Assembly (NCBI RefSeq): GCF_029888045.1
Contig: NZ_JARXRN010000029.1
Location: 147,372 to 211,371, forward strand
DNA from: Luteimonas rhizosphaericola
GTDB taxonomy: Bacteria; Pseudomonadota; Gammaproteobacteria; Xanthomonadales; Xanthomonadaceae
DNA: 64,000 nucleotides
Direction of reading: 5' to 3'
Position numbers and translations under genes: made by a program. Position 1 is the stretch's first letter. Each line of letters starts with the position of its first letter. Shown one piece after another: positions 41,149 through 63,976 of the stretch. The notes beneath the pieces are model-generated. The model searched no databases. It was not told where the DNA came from and worked only from the letters and a program-made list of their open reading frames with translations.

Positions 41149-41239
41149 TCCGCAGCGGGGTTCGCCCCCGCGACAGCCCGGCCGGCGCGGCCGGGCGACA
41201 CACCAGCAGTCACACCAACCGTCAGCGAGAGTCACAGTC

Positions 41240-42430
<1,191 letters not shown>

Positions 42431-42470
42431 TGCCCTGGCCCGGGCGCGCACCGCGCGCCCGGCTGCCAGG

Positions 42471-42572
42471 TCGTCGTCCCGGCGAAGCCGGGATCCAGTG
42501 ACTCCGGCTCCCTGGTCCGCCAGGCAGCAGACAATCAAGGTCCCTGGATGCCCGCCTGCGCGGGAATGACGA
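42471..42572. repeat. Palindromic repeat element after tuf (REP-like pair)
   Basis: The left arm starts TCGTCGTCCCGGCGAAGCCG (42471-42498) and returns inverted at 42544-42572 (CTGGATGCCCGCCTGCGCGG...). Each arm is itself a small hairpin of the CCCGGCGAAGCCGGG type. A single related unit occurs after rplL (46502-46530). These are common short intergenic palindromes in proteobacteria. It lies 40 bases after the tuf stop, behind another GC hairpin at 42440-42462. Confidence 0.65.
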
Positions 42573-42647
42573 TCCAAAGGGCGGGCCGGAACCCCGGTCC
42601 GCCTTCGCCGTCTCAGGAAACCCCGGGTCGGCGGATGTTCCATCCTT

Positions 42648-42723
<76 letters not shown>

Positions 42724-42742
42724 TCGTAGAGTAGCGAGTCGA

Positions 42743-43123
42743 GTGAACAGCAGAGTCGAGCAACCCGGGTCCGCCTCCGCGGGCGACATGGTCAAGTACG
42801 CGCTGGCGCTGCTGCTGGTCGCGGCAGGGGTGTTCGCGTTCTACTGGTTCGAGGGCCAGTGGCCCGGCGCGGCGCGGGTCGCCGTGGTGGTGGTGGGCGT
42901 GCTGGCCGGCATCGCGGTGTTCATGACCAGCGGCAAGGGCCACCAGACCCGCGAGTTCCTGTCCGAGTCGCGCTTCGAGCTGCGCAAAGTGGTCTGGCCC
43001 ACGCGCCAGGAAGCCATGCGCATGACCTGGGTGGTGATCGTCGTGGTCATCCTGATCGCGCTGATGCTGGCCGGGTTCGACACGGTCATCCAGTGGCTGG
43101 TGAAGCTGTTCCTGGCCCAATGA
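42743..43123 (+). CDS. secE: Preprotein translocase subunit SecE
   Basis: Essential membrane subunit of SecYEG. The 126-residue three-helix form has two N-terminal membrane helices ([33 protein letters not shown]) and the conserved amphipathic segment [29 protein letters not shown] with the third helix. I chose the GTG at 42743 ([10 protein letters not shown]), giving a short hydrophilic N-terminus as in xanthomonads; the ATG at 42788 would also keep all helices. The stop overlaps a possible nusG start. Confidence 0.93.
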   Translation: MNSRVEQPGSASAGDMVKYALALLLVAAGVFAFYWFEGQWPGAARVAVVVVGVLAGIAVFMTSGKGHQTREFLSESRFELRKVVWPTRQEAMRMTWVVIVVVILIALMLAGFDTVIQWLVKLFLAQ

Positions 43124-43140
43124 CGGAGAGTAGTGACCTG

Positions 43141-43713
43141 ATGGAAGCGCAAGGCGACAAGCGTTGGTATGTGGTGCACGCCTATTCCGGCTTCGAGAAG
43201 TCGGTGGCGCAGGCGCTGCGCGACCGCATCGCCCGCGCGGAGATGCAGGAGAAGTTCGGCGACGTGCTGGTGCCGACCGAGGAAGTGGTGGAGATGCGCT
43301 CCGGCCAGAAGCGCCGTTCCGAGCGCAAGTTCTTCCCGGGCTACGTGCTGGTGCAGATCGCCACCCACGACGAGGGCGGCATCCCGCGGATGGACAGCGA
43401 GAGCTGGCACCTGGTCAAGGAGACCCCGAAGGTGATGGGCTTCATCGGCGGCACCGCCGACCGCCCGCTGCCGATCCGGGACGAAGAGGCGGCCGCGATC
43501 CTGGACCGGGTCCAGGAGGGCGTCGAGAAGCCCCGTCCCAAGGTGCTGTTCGAGCCGGGCCAGATGGTCCGCGTGGTCGACGGCCCGTTCAACGACTTCA
43601 ACGGCGTGGTCGAGGAAGTCAACTACGAGAAGAGCCGCCTGCGCGTGGCGGTGCTGATCTTCGGCCGCTCGACCCCGGTCGAGCTCGAATTCGGGCAGGT
43701 CGAGAAAGCCTGA
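43141..43713 (+). CDS. nusG: Transcription termination/antitermination factor NusG
   Basis: Binds RNA polymerase and couples it to Rho or the ribosome. The 190-residue protein has the NGN domain ([35 protein letters not shown]) and the KOW motif ([27 protein letters not shown]). The ATG at 43141 has GGAGAG upstream; an earlier ATG at 43120 overlaps the secE stop and would add MTESSDL. Normal length for the family. Confidence 0.97.
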   Translation: MEAQGDKRWYVVHAYSGFEKSVAQALRDRIARAEMQEKFGDVLVPTEEVVEMRSGQKRRSERKFFPGYVLVQIATHDEGGIPRMDSESWHLVKETPKVMGFIGGTADRPLPIRDEEAAAILDRVQEGVEKPRPKVLFEPGQMVRVVDGPFNDFNGVVEEVNYEKSRLRVAVLIFGRSTPVELEFGQVEKA

Positions 43714-43723
43714 CGCCGGGGGG

Positions 43724-43753
43724 CTGACTTTCGGCCCTCACACCCGCTATACT
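43724..43753 (+). promoter_or_regulatory. Sigma-70 promoter for rplK-rplA
   Basis: CTGACT (43724-43729), 18-base spacer, TATACT (43748-43753). It is placed between nusG and rplK, 154 bases before the rplK start, matching the known separate promoter of the L11 operon in other gammaproteobacteria. Confidence 0.7.
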
Positions 43754-43792
43754 AGCCGGCTCCCCGCCCCGGGAAGCCGGGCGATCCCGCTG

Positions 43793-43813
43793 GCCGCCGC
43801 ATGCGCGGCTTTT
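43793..43813 (+). terminator. Terminator-like hairpin in the rplK leader
   Basis: GCCGC (43793-43797) pairs with GCGGC (43805-43809), followed at once by TTTTCG. It lies downstream of the rplK promoter and 94 bases before the rplK ATG, so it could be an attenuator or the terminator of secE-nusG. The stem is short but can be extended inside the loop. Confidence 0.45.
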
Positions 43814-43906
43814 CGCGTGGAAGGGGGCAACGCGATGCCGGGACGCGTGATTCTCCCGGCCCGATGGGGAGCCTGAACGGCGCTTGCACCCGGAGAGTCC
43901 ACAGCA

Positions 43907-44335
43907 ATGGCAAAGAAAGTCGTCGGTTACATCAAGCTGCAGGTGAAGGCCGGGCAGGCCAACCCCTCGCCGCCCGTCGGTCCCGCACTGGGCCAGCGCG
44001 GCCTGAACATCATGGAGTTCTGCAAGGCGTTCAACGCCGCGACCTCCAAGCTCGAGCCCGGTCTGCCGACCCCGGTGATCATCACCGCGTACTCGGACCG
44101 TACCTTCACCTTCGTCACCAAGAGCACGCCGGCCACGGTGCTGCTGAAGAAGGCCGCCGGCGTCGGCTCCGGCTCCAAGCGTCCGAACACCGAGAAGGTG
44201 GGCAAGGTCACCCGCGCGCAGCTCGAGGAGATCGCCAAGGCGAAGGAACCCGACCTGACGGCGGCCGACCTGGACGCGGCGGTTCGCACCATCGCGGGCT
44301 CCGCCCGTTCGATGGGCCTGACGGTGGAGGGCTGA
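43907..44335 (+). CDS. rplK: 50S ribosomal protein L11
   Basis: The 142-residue protein binds the GTPase-associated centre of 23S rRNA. The N-terminal domain has [36 protein letters not shown]; the C-terminal RNA-binding domain has [24 protein letters not shown]. Full length, with rplA four bases downstream. Confidence 0.99.
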   Translation: MAKKVVGYIKLQVKAGQANPSPPVGPALGQRGLNIMEFCKAFNAATSKLEPGLPTPVIITAYSDRTFTFVTKSTPATVLLKKAAGVGSGSKRPNTEKVGKVTRAQLEEIAKAKEPDLTAADLDAAVRTIAGSARSMGLTVEG

Positions 44336-44339
44336 GACC

Positions 44340-45038
44340 ATGGCACTGAACAAGCGACAGAAGAGCAGCCAGGCCGCGGTCCAGCCGGGCAAGGCCTACG
44401 CCATCGACGAGGCGCTGAAGATCGTCAAGGACCACAGCAAGGCCAAGTTCGTCGAGGCCGTGGACGTCGCCGTCCGCCTCGGCGTGGACGCCAAGAAGTC
44501 CGACCAGCAGGTGCGCGGTTCGACCGTGCTGCCGCAGGGCACGGGCAAGTCGGTGCGCGTGGCGGTGTTCGCCCCGGCCGGCGCCAAGGCGGACGAGGCC
44601 CTGGCCGCGGGTGCCGATGCCGTCGGCATGGACGACCTGGCCGAGCGCATGCAGGGCGGTGAGCTGAACTACGACGTGGTCATCGCCACGCCGGACGCGA
44701 TGCGCGTGGTCGGCAAGCTCGGCACCGTGCTCGGGCCGCGCGGCCTGATGCCGAACCCGAAGGTCGGCACCGTGTCCCCGAACCCGGGCGAAGCGGTGAA
44801 GAACGCCAAGGGCGGCCAGGTGCGCTACCGCACCGACAAGGCCGGCATCATCCACTGCACGATCGGCAAGGCCGACTTCGACTCCGAGCGCCTGAAGGAG
44901 AACCTGACCGCGCTGCTGGCCGACCTGGTGAAGGCTAAGCCGGCGACCTCGAAGGGCCAGTACCTGCAGAAGATCTCGGTCAGCTCGACGATGGGCCCCG
45001 GCGTCACCGTCGACCAGTCGTCGCTGAGCCTGAAGTGA
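44340..45038 (+). CDS. rplA: 50S ribosomal protein L1
   Basis: The 232-residue L1 stalk protein; in many bacteria it also represses the L11 operon mRNA. The signature [21 protein letters not shown] is present, with the N-terminal [22 protein letters not shown] region typical of xanthomonads. Tightly linked to rplK (four-base gap). Confidence 0.99.
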   Translation: MALNKRQKSSQAAVQPGKAYAIDEALKIVKDHSKAKFVEAVDVAVRLGVDAKKSDQQVRGSTVLPQGTGKSVRVAVFAPAGAKADEALAAGADAVGMDDLAERMQGGELNYDVVIATPDAMRVVGKLGTVLGPRGLMPNPKVGTVSPNPGEAVKNAKGGQVRYRTDKAGIIHCTIGKADFDSERLKENLTALLADLVKAKPATSKGQYLQKISVSSTMGPGVTVDQSSLSLK

Positions 45039-45073
45039 TGGATCGCCGCGCGCACGCGCGCGGCTGAGGAATC

Positions 45074-45096
45074 GGTGCCGCCTCGACGGCGGCACC
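45074..45096 (+). terminator. Hairpin after rplA
   Basis: GGTGCCGCC (45074-45082) pairs perfectly with GGCGGCACC (45088-45096). It is 36 bases after the rplA stop. The T tract is weak (GCATTTG further on), so it may be a partial terminator or mRNA-stabilising stem between the L11 and L10 units. Confidence 0.5.
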
Positions 45097-45239
45097 GCGC
45101 AAGCATTTGAGGGCATCGCCGAGGCCATCCGCCGGAGCGAGCCGTCAAAGACCGCAGGCGCGGTCGACGCCGCAACGGCGACGGGCACGGAAGCTCGGCA
45201 CGGCACGGAATCGCCGTCGTTGTGGACCAGACCGCTTAA

Positions 45240-45433
45240 TCCCGGCGTGCCCCGGCACGGCAGGGCCTGCGCAGATGGTCGCCGCCCCTCCAGAGATTGG
45301 TTCGATCGGTTTTTGGAAACGGCCGCCAAACGGAACGCCGCGAGGCGTTCCCCGCATCGAAGGACCGGTGCGGCCCATGGCCTGTCCCCGCGTAGATGCG
45401 AGGGGATGGAATTGAAGCAAGAGAGGAAGCGCA
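45240..45433 (+). promoter_or_regulatory. Structured rplJ leader, probable L10-type autoregulatory region
   Basis: The 395-base gap between rplA and rplJ has no gene. Its second half folds extensively: TTCGAT (45301-45306) can pair with ATCGAA (45356-45361) enclosing a perfect GGAACGCC/GGCGTTCC hairpin with GCGA loop (45332-45351), and a CCCCGC/GCGAGGGG-type hairpin stands just before the start codon. In other bacteria L10(L12)4 binds this leader to repress translation. I infer the same from position and structure; I could not check the L10-leader consensus. Confidence 0.5.
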
Positions 45434-45958
45434 ATGGCTCTGAATCTGAACCAGAAGAAGGAAGTCGTTGCCGAACTGGCCGAGGTCGCCGGCAAGGCGC
45501 ACTCGCTGGTCGCCGCGGAGTACGCGGGTCTCACGGTCCAGCAACTGACCGACTTGCGCAAGAAGGCCCGCCAGACGGGCGTGTTCCTGAAAGTAGCCAA
45601 GAACACGCTGGTCTCGCGCGCAGTGGAGGGGACCGATTACGCCGTCATCCAGGACGAGCTGACCGGCCCGCTGCTGTACGCCTTCTCGCAGGAAGACCCC
45701 GGCGCCGCCGGCCGCCTCATCAAGGACTTCGCCAAGACCGCCGACAAGCTGAAGCCGCGCCTGGTTTCGCTGGGTGGGCAGAAGTACCCGGGCTCCCACG
45801 TGGATGTCCTGGCGTCTCTGCCGACCCGCGAGCAGGCACTGGCCATGCTGGTGGGCCTGATCGCACAGCCGGCCACCATGCTGGCCCGCGTGCTGTCGGA
45901 GCCCGCCGTGCAGACCGGCCGCGTGATCAACGCGGTCGGCCAGCAGAAGGCGGCCTGA
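45434..45958 (+). CDS. rplJ: 50S ribosomal protein L10
   Basis: The 174-residue base of the L7/L12 stalk. The N-terminal rRNA-binding half has [29 protein letters not shown]; the C-terminal helix that carries L7/L12 dimers is present ([29 protein letters not shown]). AGAGAGGAAG ribosome binding site upstream. rplL follows after 76 bases. Confidence 0.99.
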   Translation: MALNLNQKKEVVAELAEVAGKAHSLVAAEYAGLTVQQLTDLRKKARQTGVFLKVAKNTLVSRAVEGTDYAVIQDELTGPLLYAFSQEDPGAAGRLIKDFAKTADKLKPRLVSLGGQKYPGSHVDVLASLPTREQALAMLVGLIAQPATMLARVLSEPAVQTGRVINAVGQQKAA

Positions 45959-46034
45959 AGTCCCGAGTGAGCGCAGTTCGCGACGAACGCGATCCAACGA
46001 CACGTTTCGAATCAATCAATCAAGGTAAACCACA

Positions 46035-46409
46035 ATGTCCCTTTCCAACGAAGAAATCCTGGAAGCCATCGGCAGCAAGACCCTCGTCGAGGTGATGGAG
46101 CTGGTCAAGGCGTTCGAAGAGAAGTTCGGCGTCTCCGCCGCCGCCCCGGTCGCCGTGGCCGCCGGCCCGGCTGCCGCTGCCGCCGCTCCGGCCGAAGAGC
46201 AGACCGAGTTCACCGTCGTGCTGAAGTCGGCCGGCGAGAAGAAGGTCGAGGTCATCAAGGTGGTCCGCGCGATCACCGGCCTGGGCCTGAAGGAAGCCAA
46301 GGACCTCACCGAAGCCGGTGGCACGGTCAAGGAAGGCGCCTCGAAGGACGACGCCGCCAAGTTCAAGAAGGACCTGGAAGCGGCTGGCGCGACCGTCGAG
46401 GTCAAGTGA
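46035..46409 (+). CDS. rplL: 50S ribosomal protein L7/L12
   Basis: The 124-residue stalk protein that recruits translational GTPases. The N-terminal dimerisation helix ([25 protein letters not shown]), an Ala/Pro-rich hinge (about 37-55) and the C-terminal domain ([22 protein letters not shown]) are present. Full length and identical to the copy at 63602. Confidence 0.99.
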   Translation: MSLSNEEILEAIGSKTLVEVMELVKAFEEKFGVSAAAPVAVAAGPAAAAAAPAEEQTEFTVVLKSAGEKKVEVIKVVRAITGLGLKEAKDLTEAGGTVKEGASKDDAAKFKKDLEAAGATVEVK

Positions 46410-46801
46410 TGTCGCGGCCCGCGCGCGCCGGCCGGCGCGCGCGGACGCCGTTGTTCGAGAGGTAGAGGTATCACCGAGAGTGTTCTTTGACGCATGAAGA
46501 CACTGGATCCCCGCTCCGGCGGGGATGACGGTTGAAGCCGAGGCTGGGGGCACGCGCCCCCGGCCTTCGGCCGTTGTACGGCGGCGGTCCGCCGCCGGCG
46601 AGGAGGGTTCGGGAACGGGCATGTGGCCCGCCCCGTGATCACCGCTCGCCGGCCCGTGGATCGCGGCTGCAGACAGTTGTCAGTGGTCAGTAGCGGGAGA
46701 GGGCGTGCTGGTGCCGGCAATACCAGCGACTGTCCAGTGACAACTTTTCGTTTTCCAGGCCCCGCGTGCGCGCGGCGCCAAGACCGAGGCATCAGCTCCC
46801 C
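46410..46801 (+). other. Repeat- and hairpin-rich gap between rplL and rpoB
   Basis: This 392-base gap has no gene. It contains an inverted GC repeat directly after rplL (about 46419-46443); a REP-like unit at 46502-46530 related to the element after tuf; a GGCGGCGG/CCGCCGCC hairpin (about 46579-46598); and a long inverted repeat at 46675-46745 with 15 of 17 arm positions complementary, followed by TTTTCGTTTT. In other bacteria this interval attenuates or processes the transcript between rplL and rpoB. The last element ends 56 bases before the rpoB start and looks like a terminator with a large loop. Confidence 0.6.
46675..46745 (+). repeat. Long inverted repeat with T tract before rpoB
   Basis: AGTTGTCAGTGGTCAGT (46675-46691) is inverted as ACTGTCCAGTGACAACT (46729-46745), 15 of 17 positions complementary, with a 37-base centre. 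TTTTCGTTTT overlaps and follows the right arm, so RNA from this element would resemble an intrinsic terminator. It could act as the rplL-rpoB attenuator or be a small inserted palindrome. Confidence 0.6.
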
Positions 46802-50977
<4,176 letters not shown>

Positions 50978-51058
50978 GGCGCATGACGCGCGGGCAGGGC
51001 ACGCCCCTGCCCGCCGCGCAGCGCGCCGAATCGTGATTCCTCAATCCTGGAGACAGAC

Positions 51059-55312
<4,254 letters not shown>

Positions 55313-55459
55313 TGCGGTATCCCCGGCGGGCCCCCGTGGCCCGCCCAGATTCCGGAATGAGGCGCAGGGAGCGCCTCGTGTCCGGCCCAGGATGGGCGGG
55401 AGCAGTCTGAAGGTCCGGCCGCGGGCGACCGCGGTGGCGGGACCGGAGCATGGCTTGCG

Positions 55460-55489
55460 TTGACGGTTTCCGTCCGCGCGGGCTATACT
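55460..55489 (+). promoter_or_regulatory. Sigma-70 promoter of the rpsL-rpsG-fusA operon
   Basis: TTGACG (55460-55465) and TATACT (55484-55489) with an 18-base spacer: five of six matches in each element. It lies 84 bases before the rpsL start and just upstream of a terminator-like hairpin. Confidence 0.82.
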
Positions 55490-55499
55490 TTTTCGTCTC

Positions 55500-55533
55500 G
55501 GCAGGCAGGGTTTACCCGCCTGCCGTCGTTTTC
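55500..55533 (+). terminator. Terminator-like hairpin in the rpsL leader
   Basis: GGCAGGC (55500-55506) pairs with GCCTGCC (55518-55524), with AGGG/ACCC-type pairing inside the loop extending the stem, then GTCGTTTTC. It begins only 11 bases after the -10 element, so it would form at the very 5' end of the rpsL mRNA. It may be an attenuator or a 5' stabilising stem. Confidence 0.5.
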
Positions 55534-55572
55534 ACGAGGGCGTACGCCCCGAAACCAAGAACCTTCGACACG

Positions 55573-55947
<375 letters not shown>

Positions 55948-55957
55948 GGACTAGACA

Positions 55958-56425
55958 ATGTCGCGTAAAGGAAATACCCCGCAGCGTGCAGTGCTGCCCG
56001 ATCCGAAGCACCACAGCGACACGATCGCGCGCTTCATCAACATGGTCATGCAGAGCGGCAAGAAGTCGGTCGCCGAGAAGATCGTGTACGGCGCGATGGA
56101 CGTGATCGGCGAGAAGAACGGCAACGCGCTGGAGCTGGTCGAGAAGGCGCTCGGCAACGTGTCCCCGGCGGTCGAGGTGAAGTCCCGTCGCGTCGGCGGC
56201 GCCACCTACCAGGTGCCGGTCGAGGTGCGCCAGTCGCGCCGCATGGCGCTGGCGATGCGCTGGCTGATCGAGTCGGCGCGCAAGCGCGGCGAGAACTCCA
56301 TGCCGCGCAAGCTGGCTGCCGAGCTGATCGACGCCTCCGAGAACCGCGGCGGCGCGATCAAGAAGCGCGAGGAAACGCACCGCATGGCGGATGCGAACAA
56401 GGCGTTCGCGCACTACCGCTGGTAA
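55958..56425 (+). CDS. rpsG: 30S ribosomal protein S7
   Basis: The 155-residue assembly-initiating protein of the small-subunit head and probable translational regulator of the str operon. [38 protein letters not shown] and the C-terminal [20 protein letters not shown] are typical. Confidence 0.99.
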   Translation: MSRKGNTPQRAVLPDPKHHSDTIARFINMVMQSGKKSVAEKIVYGAMDVIGEKNGNALELVEKALGNVSPAVEVKSRRVGGATYQVPVEVRQSRRMALAMRWLIESARKRGENSMPRKLAAELIDASENRGGAIKKREETHRMADANKAFAHYRW

Positions 56426-56432
56426 TTCCCAT

Positions 56433-56525
56433 GGGGGCTTGAGCTTCGGCCCCCGCGGCACCATCTACGGTGCCACCTGGCGGCCTTGCCGCACGCAATG
56501 TCCAGATGCCGCCGCGAGGCGGCAT
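56433..56525 (+). other. Two hairpins between rpsG and fusA
   Basis: GGGGGC (56433-56438) pairs with GCCCCC (56449-56454), and ATGCCGCC (56506-56513) pairs perfectly with GGCGGCAT (56518-56525) around GCGA. The 183-base gap has no gene. In E. coli the rpsL-rpsG gap holds the S7 target; here the larger structured gap is after rpsG, so these stems may affect fusA-tuf expression. Confidence 0.45.
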
Positions 56526-56608
56526 TCGGCCATTGAAGCGAGTCCCTCGCGACAGTCCCCGTGGTGCTCTGCGCGGACTTCCCACCGCACCGAATCTGAG
56601 GCAATCCC

Positions 56609-58705
<2,097 letters not shown>

Positions 58706-58806
58706 CCCGGTGCGGCTGGACCGCGGTGGCGATCGCCGCCGCGGGACCGCCGGCCGCGGACACGCATGCATGCATCACGCATCTACGAATGACGGAGTTC
58801 TGAGAC

Positions 58807-59997
<1,191 letters not shown>

Positions 59998-60037
59998 TGC
60001 CCTGGCCCGGGCGCGCACCGCGCGCCCGGCTGCCAGG

Positions 60038-60139
60038 TCGTCGTCCCGGCGAAGCCGGGATCCAGTGACTCCGGCTCCCTGGTCCGCCAGGCAGCAGACA
60101 ATCAAGGTCCCTGGATGCCCGCCTGCGCGGGAATGACGA
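60038..60139. repeat. Palindromic repeat element, second copy
   Basis: Same inverted element as at 42471-42572, 41 bases after the second tuf stop. A small palindrome copied with its flanks shows that the whole segment, not only tuf, was duplicated. Confidence 0.65.
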
Positions 60140-60214
60140 TCCAAAGGGCGGGCCGGAACCCCGGTCCGCCTTCGCCGTCTCAGGAAACCCCGGGTCGGCG
60201 GATGTTCCATCCTT

Positions 60215-60290
<76 letters not shown>

Positions 60291-60309
60291 TCGTAGAGTA
60301 GCGAGTCGA

Positions 60310-60690
60310 GTGAACAGCAGAGTCGAGCAACCCGGGTCCGCCTCCGCGGGCGACATGGTCAAGTACGCGCTGGCGCTGCTGCTGGTCGCGGCAGGGGTGT
60401 TCGCGTTCTACTGGTTCGAGGGCCAGTGGCCCGGCGCGGCGCGGGTCGCCGTGGTGGTGGTGGGCGTGCTGGCCGGCATCGCGGTGTTCATGACCAGCGG
60501 CAAGGGCCACCAGACCCGCGAGTTCCTGTCCGAGTCGCGCTTCGAGCTGCGCAAAGTGGTCTGGCCCACGCGCCAGGAAGCCATGCGCATGACCTGGGTG
60601 GTGATCGTCGTGGTCATCCTGATCGCGCTGATGCTGGCCGGGTTCGACACGGTCATCCAGTGGCTGGTGAAGCTGTTCCTGGCCCAATGA
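60310..60690 (+). CDS. secE: Preprotein translocase subunit SecE, second copy
   Basis: Identical 126-residue three-helix SecE, with the same GTG start choice as at 42743. SecE is normally single copy, so its recurrence marks the duplication. Confidence 0.93.
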   Translation: MNSRVEQPGSASAGDMVKYALALLLVAAGVFAFYWFEGQWPGAARVAVVVVGVLAGIAVFMTSGKGHQTREFLSESRFELRKVVWPTRQEAMRMTWVVIVVVILIALMLAGFDTVIQWLVKLFLAQ

Positions 60691-60707
60691 CGGAGAGTAG
60701 TGACCTG

Positions 60708-61280
60708 ATGGAAGCGCAAGGCGACAAGCGTTGGTATGTGGTGCACGCCTATTCCGGCTTCGAGAAGTCGGTGGCGCAGGCGCTGCGCGACCGCATCGCC
60801 CGCGCGGAGATGCAGGAGAAGTTCGGCGACGTGCTGGTGCCGACCGAGGAAGTGGTGGAGATGCGCTCCGGCCAGAAGCGCCGTTCCGAGCGCAAGTTCT
60901 TCCCGGGCTACGTGCTGGTGCAGATCGCCACCCACGACGAGGGCGGCATCCCGCGGATGGACAGCGAGAGCTGGCACCTGGTCAAGGAGACCCCGAAGGT
61001 GATGGGCTTCATCGGCGGCACCGCCGACCGCCCGCTGCCGATCCGGGACGAAGAGGCGGCCGCGATCCTGGACCGGGTCCAGGAGGGCGTCGAGAAGCCC
61101 CGTCCCAAGGTGCTGTTCGAGCCGGGCCAGATGGTCCGCGTGGTCGACGGCCCGTTCAACGACTTCAACGGCGTGGTCGAGGAAGTCAACTACGAGAAGA
61201 GCCGCCTGCGCGTGGCGGTGCTGATCTTCGGCCGCTCGACCCCGGTCGAGCTCGAATTCGGGCAGGTCGAGAAAGCCTGA
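60708..61280 (+). CDS. nusG: NusG, second copy
   Basis: Identical 190-residue NusG with NGN and KOW domains; the start is chosen as at 43141, with an alternative ATG at 60687 overlapping secE. Confidence 0.97.
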   Translation: MEAQGDKRWYVVHAYSGFEKSVAQALRDRIARAEMQEKFGDVLVPTEEVVEMRSGQKRRSERKFFPGYVLVQIATHDEGGIPRMDSESWHLVKETPKVMGFIGGTADRPLPIRDEEAAAILDRVQEGVEKPRPKVLFEPGQMVRVVDGPFNDFNGVVEEVNYEKSRLRVAVLIFGRSTPVELEFGQVEKA

Positions 61281-61290
61281 CGCCGGGGGG

Positions 61291-61320
61291 CTGACTTTCG
61301 GCCCTCACACCCGCTATACT
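61291..61320 (+). promoter_or_regulatory. rplK-rplA promoter, second copy
   Basis: CTGACT and TATACT with an 18-base spacer, identical to 43724-43753. The terminator-like hairpin with TTTT is also repeated, at 61360-61380. Confidence 0.7.
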
Positions 61321-61359
61321 AGCCGGCTCCCCGCCCCGGGAAGCCGGGCGATCCCGCTG

Positions 61360-61380
61360 GCCGCCGCATGCGCGGCTTTT
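61360..61380 (+). terminator. Terminator-like hairpin in rplK leader, second copy
   Basis: GCCGC/GCGGC stem followed by TTTTCG, the duplicate of 43793-43813. Confidence 0.45.
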
Positions 61381-61473
61381 CGCGTGGAAGGGGGCAACGC
61401 GATGCCGGGACGCGTGATTCTCCCGGCCCGATGGGGAGCCTGAACGGCGCTTGCACCCGGAGAGTCCACAGCA

Positions 61474-61902
61474 ATGGCAAAGAAAGTCGTCGGTTACATC
61501 AAGCTGCAGGTGAAGGCCGGGCAGGCCAACCCCTCGCCGCCCGTCGGTCCCGCACTGGGCCAGCGCGGCCTGAACATCATGGAGTTCTGCAAGGCGTTCA
61601 ACGCCGCGACCTCCAAGCTCGAGCCCGGTCTGCCGACCCCGGTGATCATCACCGCGTACTCGGACCGTACCTTCACCTTCGTCACCAAGAGCACGCCGGC
61701 CACGGTGCTGCTGAAGAAGGCCGCCGGCGTCGGCTCCGGCTCCAAGCGTCCGAACACCGAGAAGGTGGGCAAGGTCACCCGCGCGCAGCTCGAGGAGATC
61801 GCCAAGGCGAAGGAACCCGACCTGACGGCGGCCGACCTGGACGCGGCGGTTCGCACCATCGCGGGCTCCGCCCGTTCGATGGGCCTGACGGTGGAGGGCT
61901 GA
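61474..61902 (+). CDS. rplK: 50S ribosomal protein L11, second copy
   Basis: Identical 142-residue L11. It carries its own copy of the promoter, so it would be expressed if the duplication is real. Confidence 0.99.
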   Translation: MAKKVVGYIKLQVKAGQANPSPPVGPALGQRGLNIMEFCKAFNAATSKLEPGLPTPVIITAYSDRTFTFVTKSTPATVLLKKAAGVGSGSKRPNTEKVGKVTRAQLEEIAKAKEPDLTAADLDAAVRTIAGSARSMGLTVEG

Positions 61903-61906
61903 GACC

Positions 61907-62605
61907 ATGGCACTGAACAAGCGACAGAAGAGCAGCCAGGCCGCGGTCCAGCCGGGCAAGGCCTACGCCATCGACGAGGCGCTGAAGATCGTCAAGGACC
62001 ACAGCAAGGCCAAGTTCGTCGAGGCCGTGGACGTCGCCGTCCGCCTCGGCGTGGACGCCAAGAAGTCCGACCAGCAGGTGCGCGGTTCGACCGTGCTGCC
62101 GCAGGGCACGGGCAAGTCGGTGCGCGTGGCGGTGTTCGCCCCGGCCGGCGCCAAGGCGGACGAGGCCCTGGCCGCGGGTGCCGATGCCGTCGGCATGGAC
62201 GACCTGGCCGAGCGCATGCAGGGCGGTGAGCTGAACTACGACGTGGTCATCGCCACGCCGGACGCGATGCGCGTGGTCGGCAAGCTCGGCACCGTGCTCG
62301 GGCCGCGCGGCCTGATGCCGAACCCGAAGGTCGGCACCGTGTCCCCGAACCCGGGCGAAGCGGTGAAGAACGCCAAGGGCGGCCAGGTGCGCTACCGCAC
62401 CGACAAGGCCGGCATCATCCACTGCACGATCGGCAAGGCCGACTTCGACTCCGAGCGCCTGAAGGAGAACCTGACCGCGCTGCTGGCCGACCTGGTGAAG
62501 GCTAAGCCGGCGACCTCGAAGGGCCAGTACCTGCAGAAGATCTCGGTCAGCTCGACGATGGGCCCCGGCGTCACCGTCGACCAGTCGTCGCTGAGCCTGA
62601 AGTGA
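61907..62605 (+). CDS. rplA: 50S ribosomal protein L1, second copy
   Basis: Identical 232-residue L1, four bases after rplK as in the first copy. Confidence 0.99.
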   Translation: MALNKRQKSSQAAVQPGKAYAIDEALKIVKDHSKAKFVEAVDVAVRLGVDAKKSDQQVRGSTVLPQGTGKSVRVAVFAPAGAKADEALAAGADAVGMDDLAERMQGGELNYDVVIATPDAMRVVGKLGTVLGPRGLMPNPKVGTVSPNPGEAVKNAKGGQVRYRTDKAGIIHCTIGKADFDSERLKENLTALLADLVKAKPATSKGQYLQKISVSSTMGPGVTVDQSSLSLK

Positions 62606-62640
62606 TGGATCGCCGCGCGCACGCGCGCGGCTGAGGAATC

Positions 62641-62663
62641 GGTGCCGCCTCGACGGCGGCACC
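62641..62663 (+). terminator. Hairpin after rplA, second copy
   Basis: The GGTGCCGCC/GGCGGCACC stem repeated from 45074-45096. Confidence 0.5.
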
Positions 62664-62806
62664 GCGCAAGCATTTGAGGGCATCGCCGAGGCCATCCGCC
62701 GGAGCGAGCCGTCAAAGACCGCAGGCGCGGTCGACGCCGCAACGGCGACGGGCACGGAAGCTCGGCACGGCACGGAATCGCCGTCGTTGTGGACCAGACC
62801 GCTTAA

Positions 62807-63000
62807 TCCCGGCGTGCCCCGGCACGGCAGGGCCTGCGCAGATGGTCGCCGCCCCTCCAGAGATTGGTTCGATCGGTTTTTGGAAACGGCCGCCAAACGG
62901 AACGCCGCGAGGCGTTCCCCGCATCGAAGGACCGGTGCGGCCCATGGCCTGTCCCCGCGTAGATGCGAGGGGATGGAATTGAAGCAAGAGAGGAAGCGCA
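62807..63000 (+). promoter_or_regulatory. Structured rplJ leader, second copy
   Basis: Duplicate of 45240-45433 with the same nested stems. If L10 autoregulation acts here, both copies would be repressed together, buffering stalk protein dosage. Confidence 0.5.
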
Positions 63001-63525
63001 ATGGCTCTGAATCTGAACCAGAAGAAGGAAGTCGTTGCCGAACTGGCCGAGGTCGCCGGCAAGGCGCACTCGCTGGTCGCCGCGGAGTACGCGGGTCTCA
63101 CGGTCCAGCAACTGACCGACTTGCGCAAGAAGGCCCGCCAGACGGGCGTGTTCCTGAAAGTAGCCAAGAACACGCTGGTCTCGCGCGCAGTGGAGGGGAC
63201 CGATTACGCCGTCATCCAGGACGAGCTGACCGGCCCGCTGCTGTACGCCTTCTCGCAGGAAGACCCCGGCGCCGCCGGCCGCCTCATCAAGGACTTCGCC
63301 AAGACCGCCGACAAGCTGAAGCCGCGCCTGGTTTCGCTGGGTGGGCAGAAGTACCCGGGCTCCCACGTGGATGTCCTGGCGTCTCTGCCGACCCGCGAGC
63401 AGGCACTGGCCATGCTGGTGGGCCTGATCGCACAGCCGGCCACCATGCTGGCCCGCGTGCTGTCGGAGCCCGCCGTGCAGACCGGCCGCGTGATCAACGC
63501 GGTCGGCCAGCAGAAGGCGGCCTGA
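63001..63525 (+). CDS. rplJ: 50S ribosomal protein L10, second copy
   Basis: Identical 174-residue L10. Confidence 0.99.
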   Translation: MALNLNQKKEVVAELAEVAGKAHSLVAAEYAGLTVQQLTDLRKKARQTGVFLKVAKNTLVSRAVEGTDYAVIQDELTGPLLYAFSQEDPGAAGRLIKDFAKTADKLKPRLVSLGGQKYPGSHVDVLASLPTREQALAMLVGLIAQPATMLARVLSEPAVQTGRVINAVGQQKAA

Positions 63526-63601
63526 AGTCCCGAGTGAGCGCAGTTCGCGACGAACGCGATCCAACGACACGTTTCGAATCAATCAATCAAGGTAAACCAC
63601 A

Positions 63602-63976
63602 ATGTCCCTTTCCAACGAAGAAATCCTGGAAGCCATCGGCAGCAAGACCCTCGTCGAGGTGATGGAGCTGGTCAAGGCGTTCGAAGAGAAGTTCGGCGTC
63701 TCCGCCGCCGCCCCGGTCGCCGTGGCCGCCGGCCCGGCTGCCGCTGCCGCCGCTCCGGCCGAAGAGCAGACCGAGTTCACCGTCGTGCTGAAGTCGGCCG
63801 GCGAGAAGAAGGTCGAGGTCATCAAGGTGGTCCGCGCGATCACCGGCCTGGGCCTGAAGGAAGCCAAGGACCTCACCGAAGCCGGTGGCACGGTCAAGGA
63901 AGGCGCCTCGAAGGACGACGCCGCCAAGTTCAAGAAGGACCTGGAAGCGGCTGGCGCGACCGTCGAGGTCAAGTGA
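63602..63976 (+). CDS. rplL: 50S ribosomal protein L7/L12, second copy
   Basis: Identical 124-residue L7/L12, complete; its stop lies 24 bases before the window end. The remaining bases match 46410-46433 exactly. Confidence 0.99.
   Translation: MSLSNEEILEAIGSKTLVEVMELVKAFEEKFGVSAAAPVAVAAGPAAAAAAPAEEQTEFTVVLKSAGEKKVEVIKVVRAITGLGLKEAKDLTEAGGTVKEGASKDDAAKFKKDLEAAGATVEVK

Noticed and set aside
42471..42572. CRISPR-like repeats after tuf
   Set aside because: Only two inverted arms, not regularly spaced direct repeats; no cas genes in the window.
55450..55572. Upstream in-frame ATG extending rpsL
   Set aside because: It would place the promoter elements inside the coding sequence; the conserved S12 N-terminus starts at 55573.
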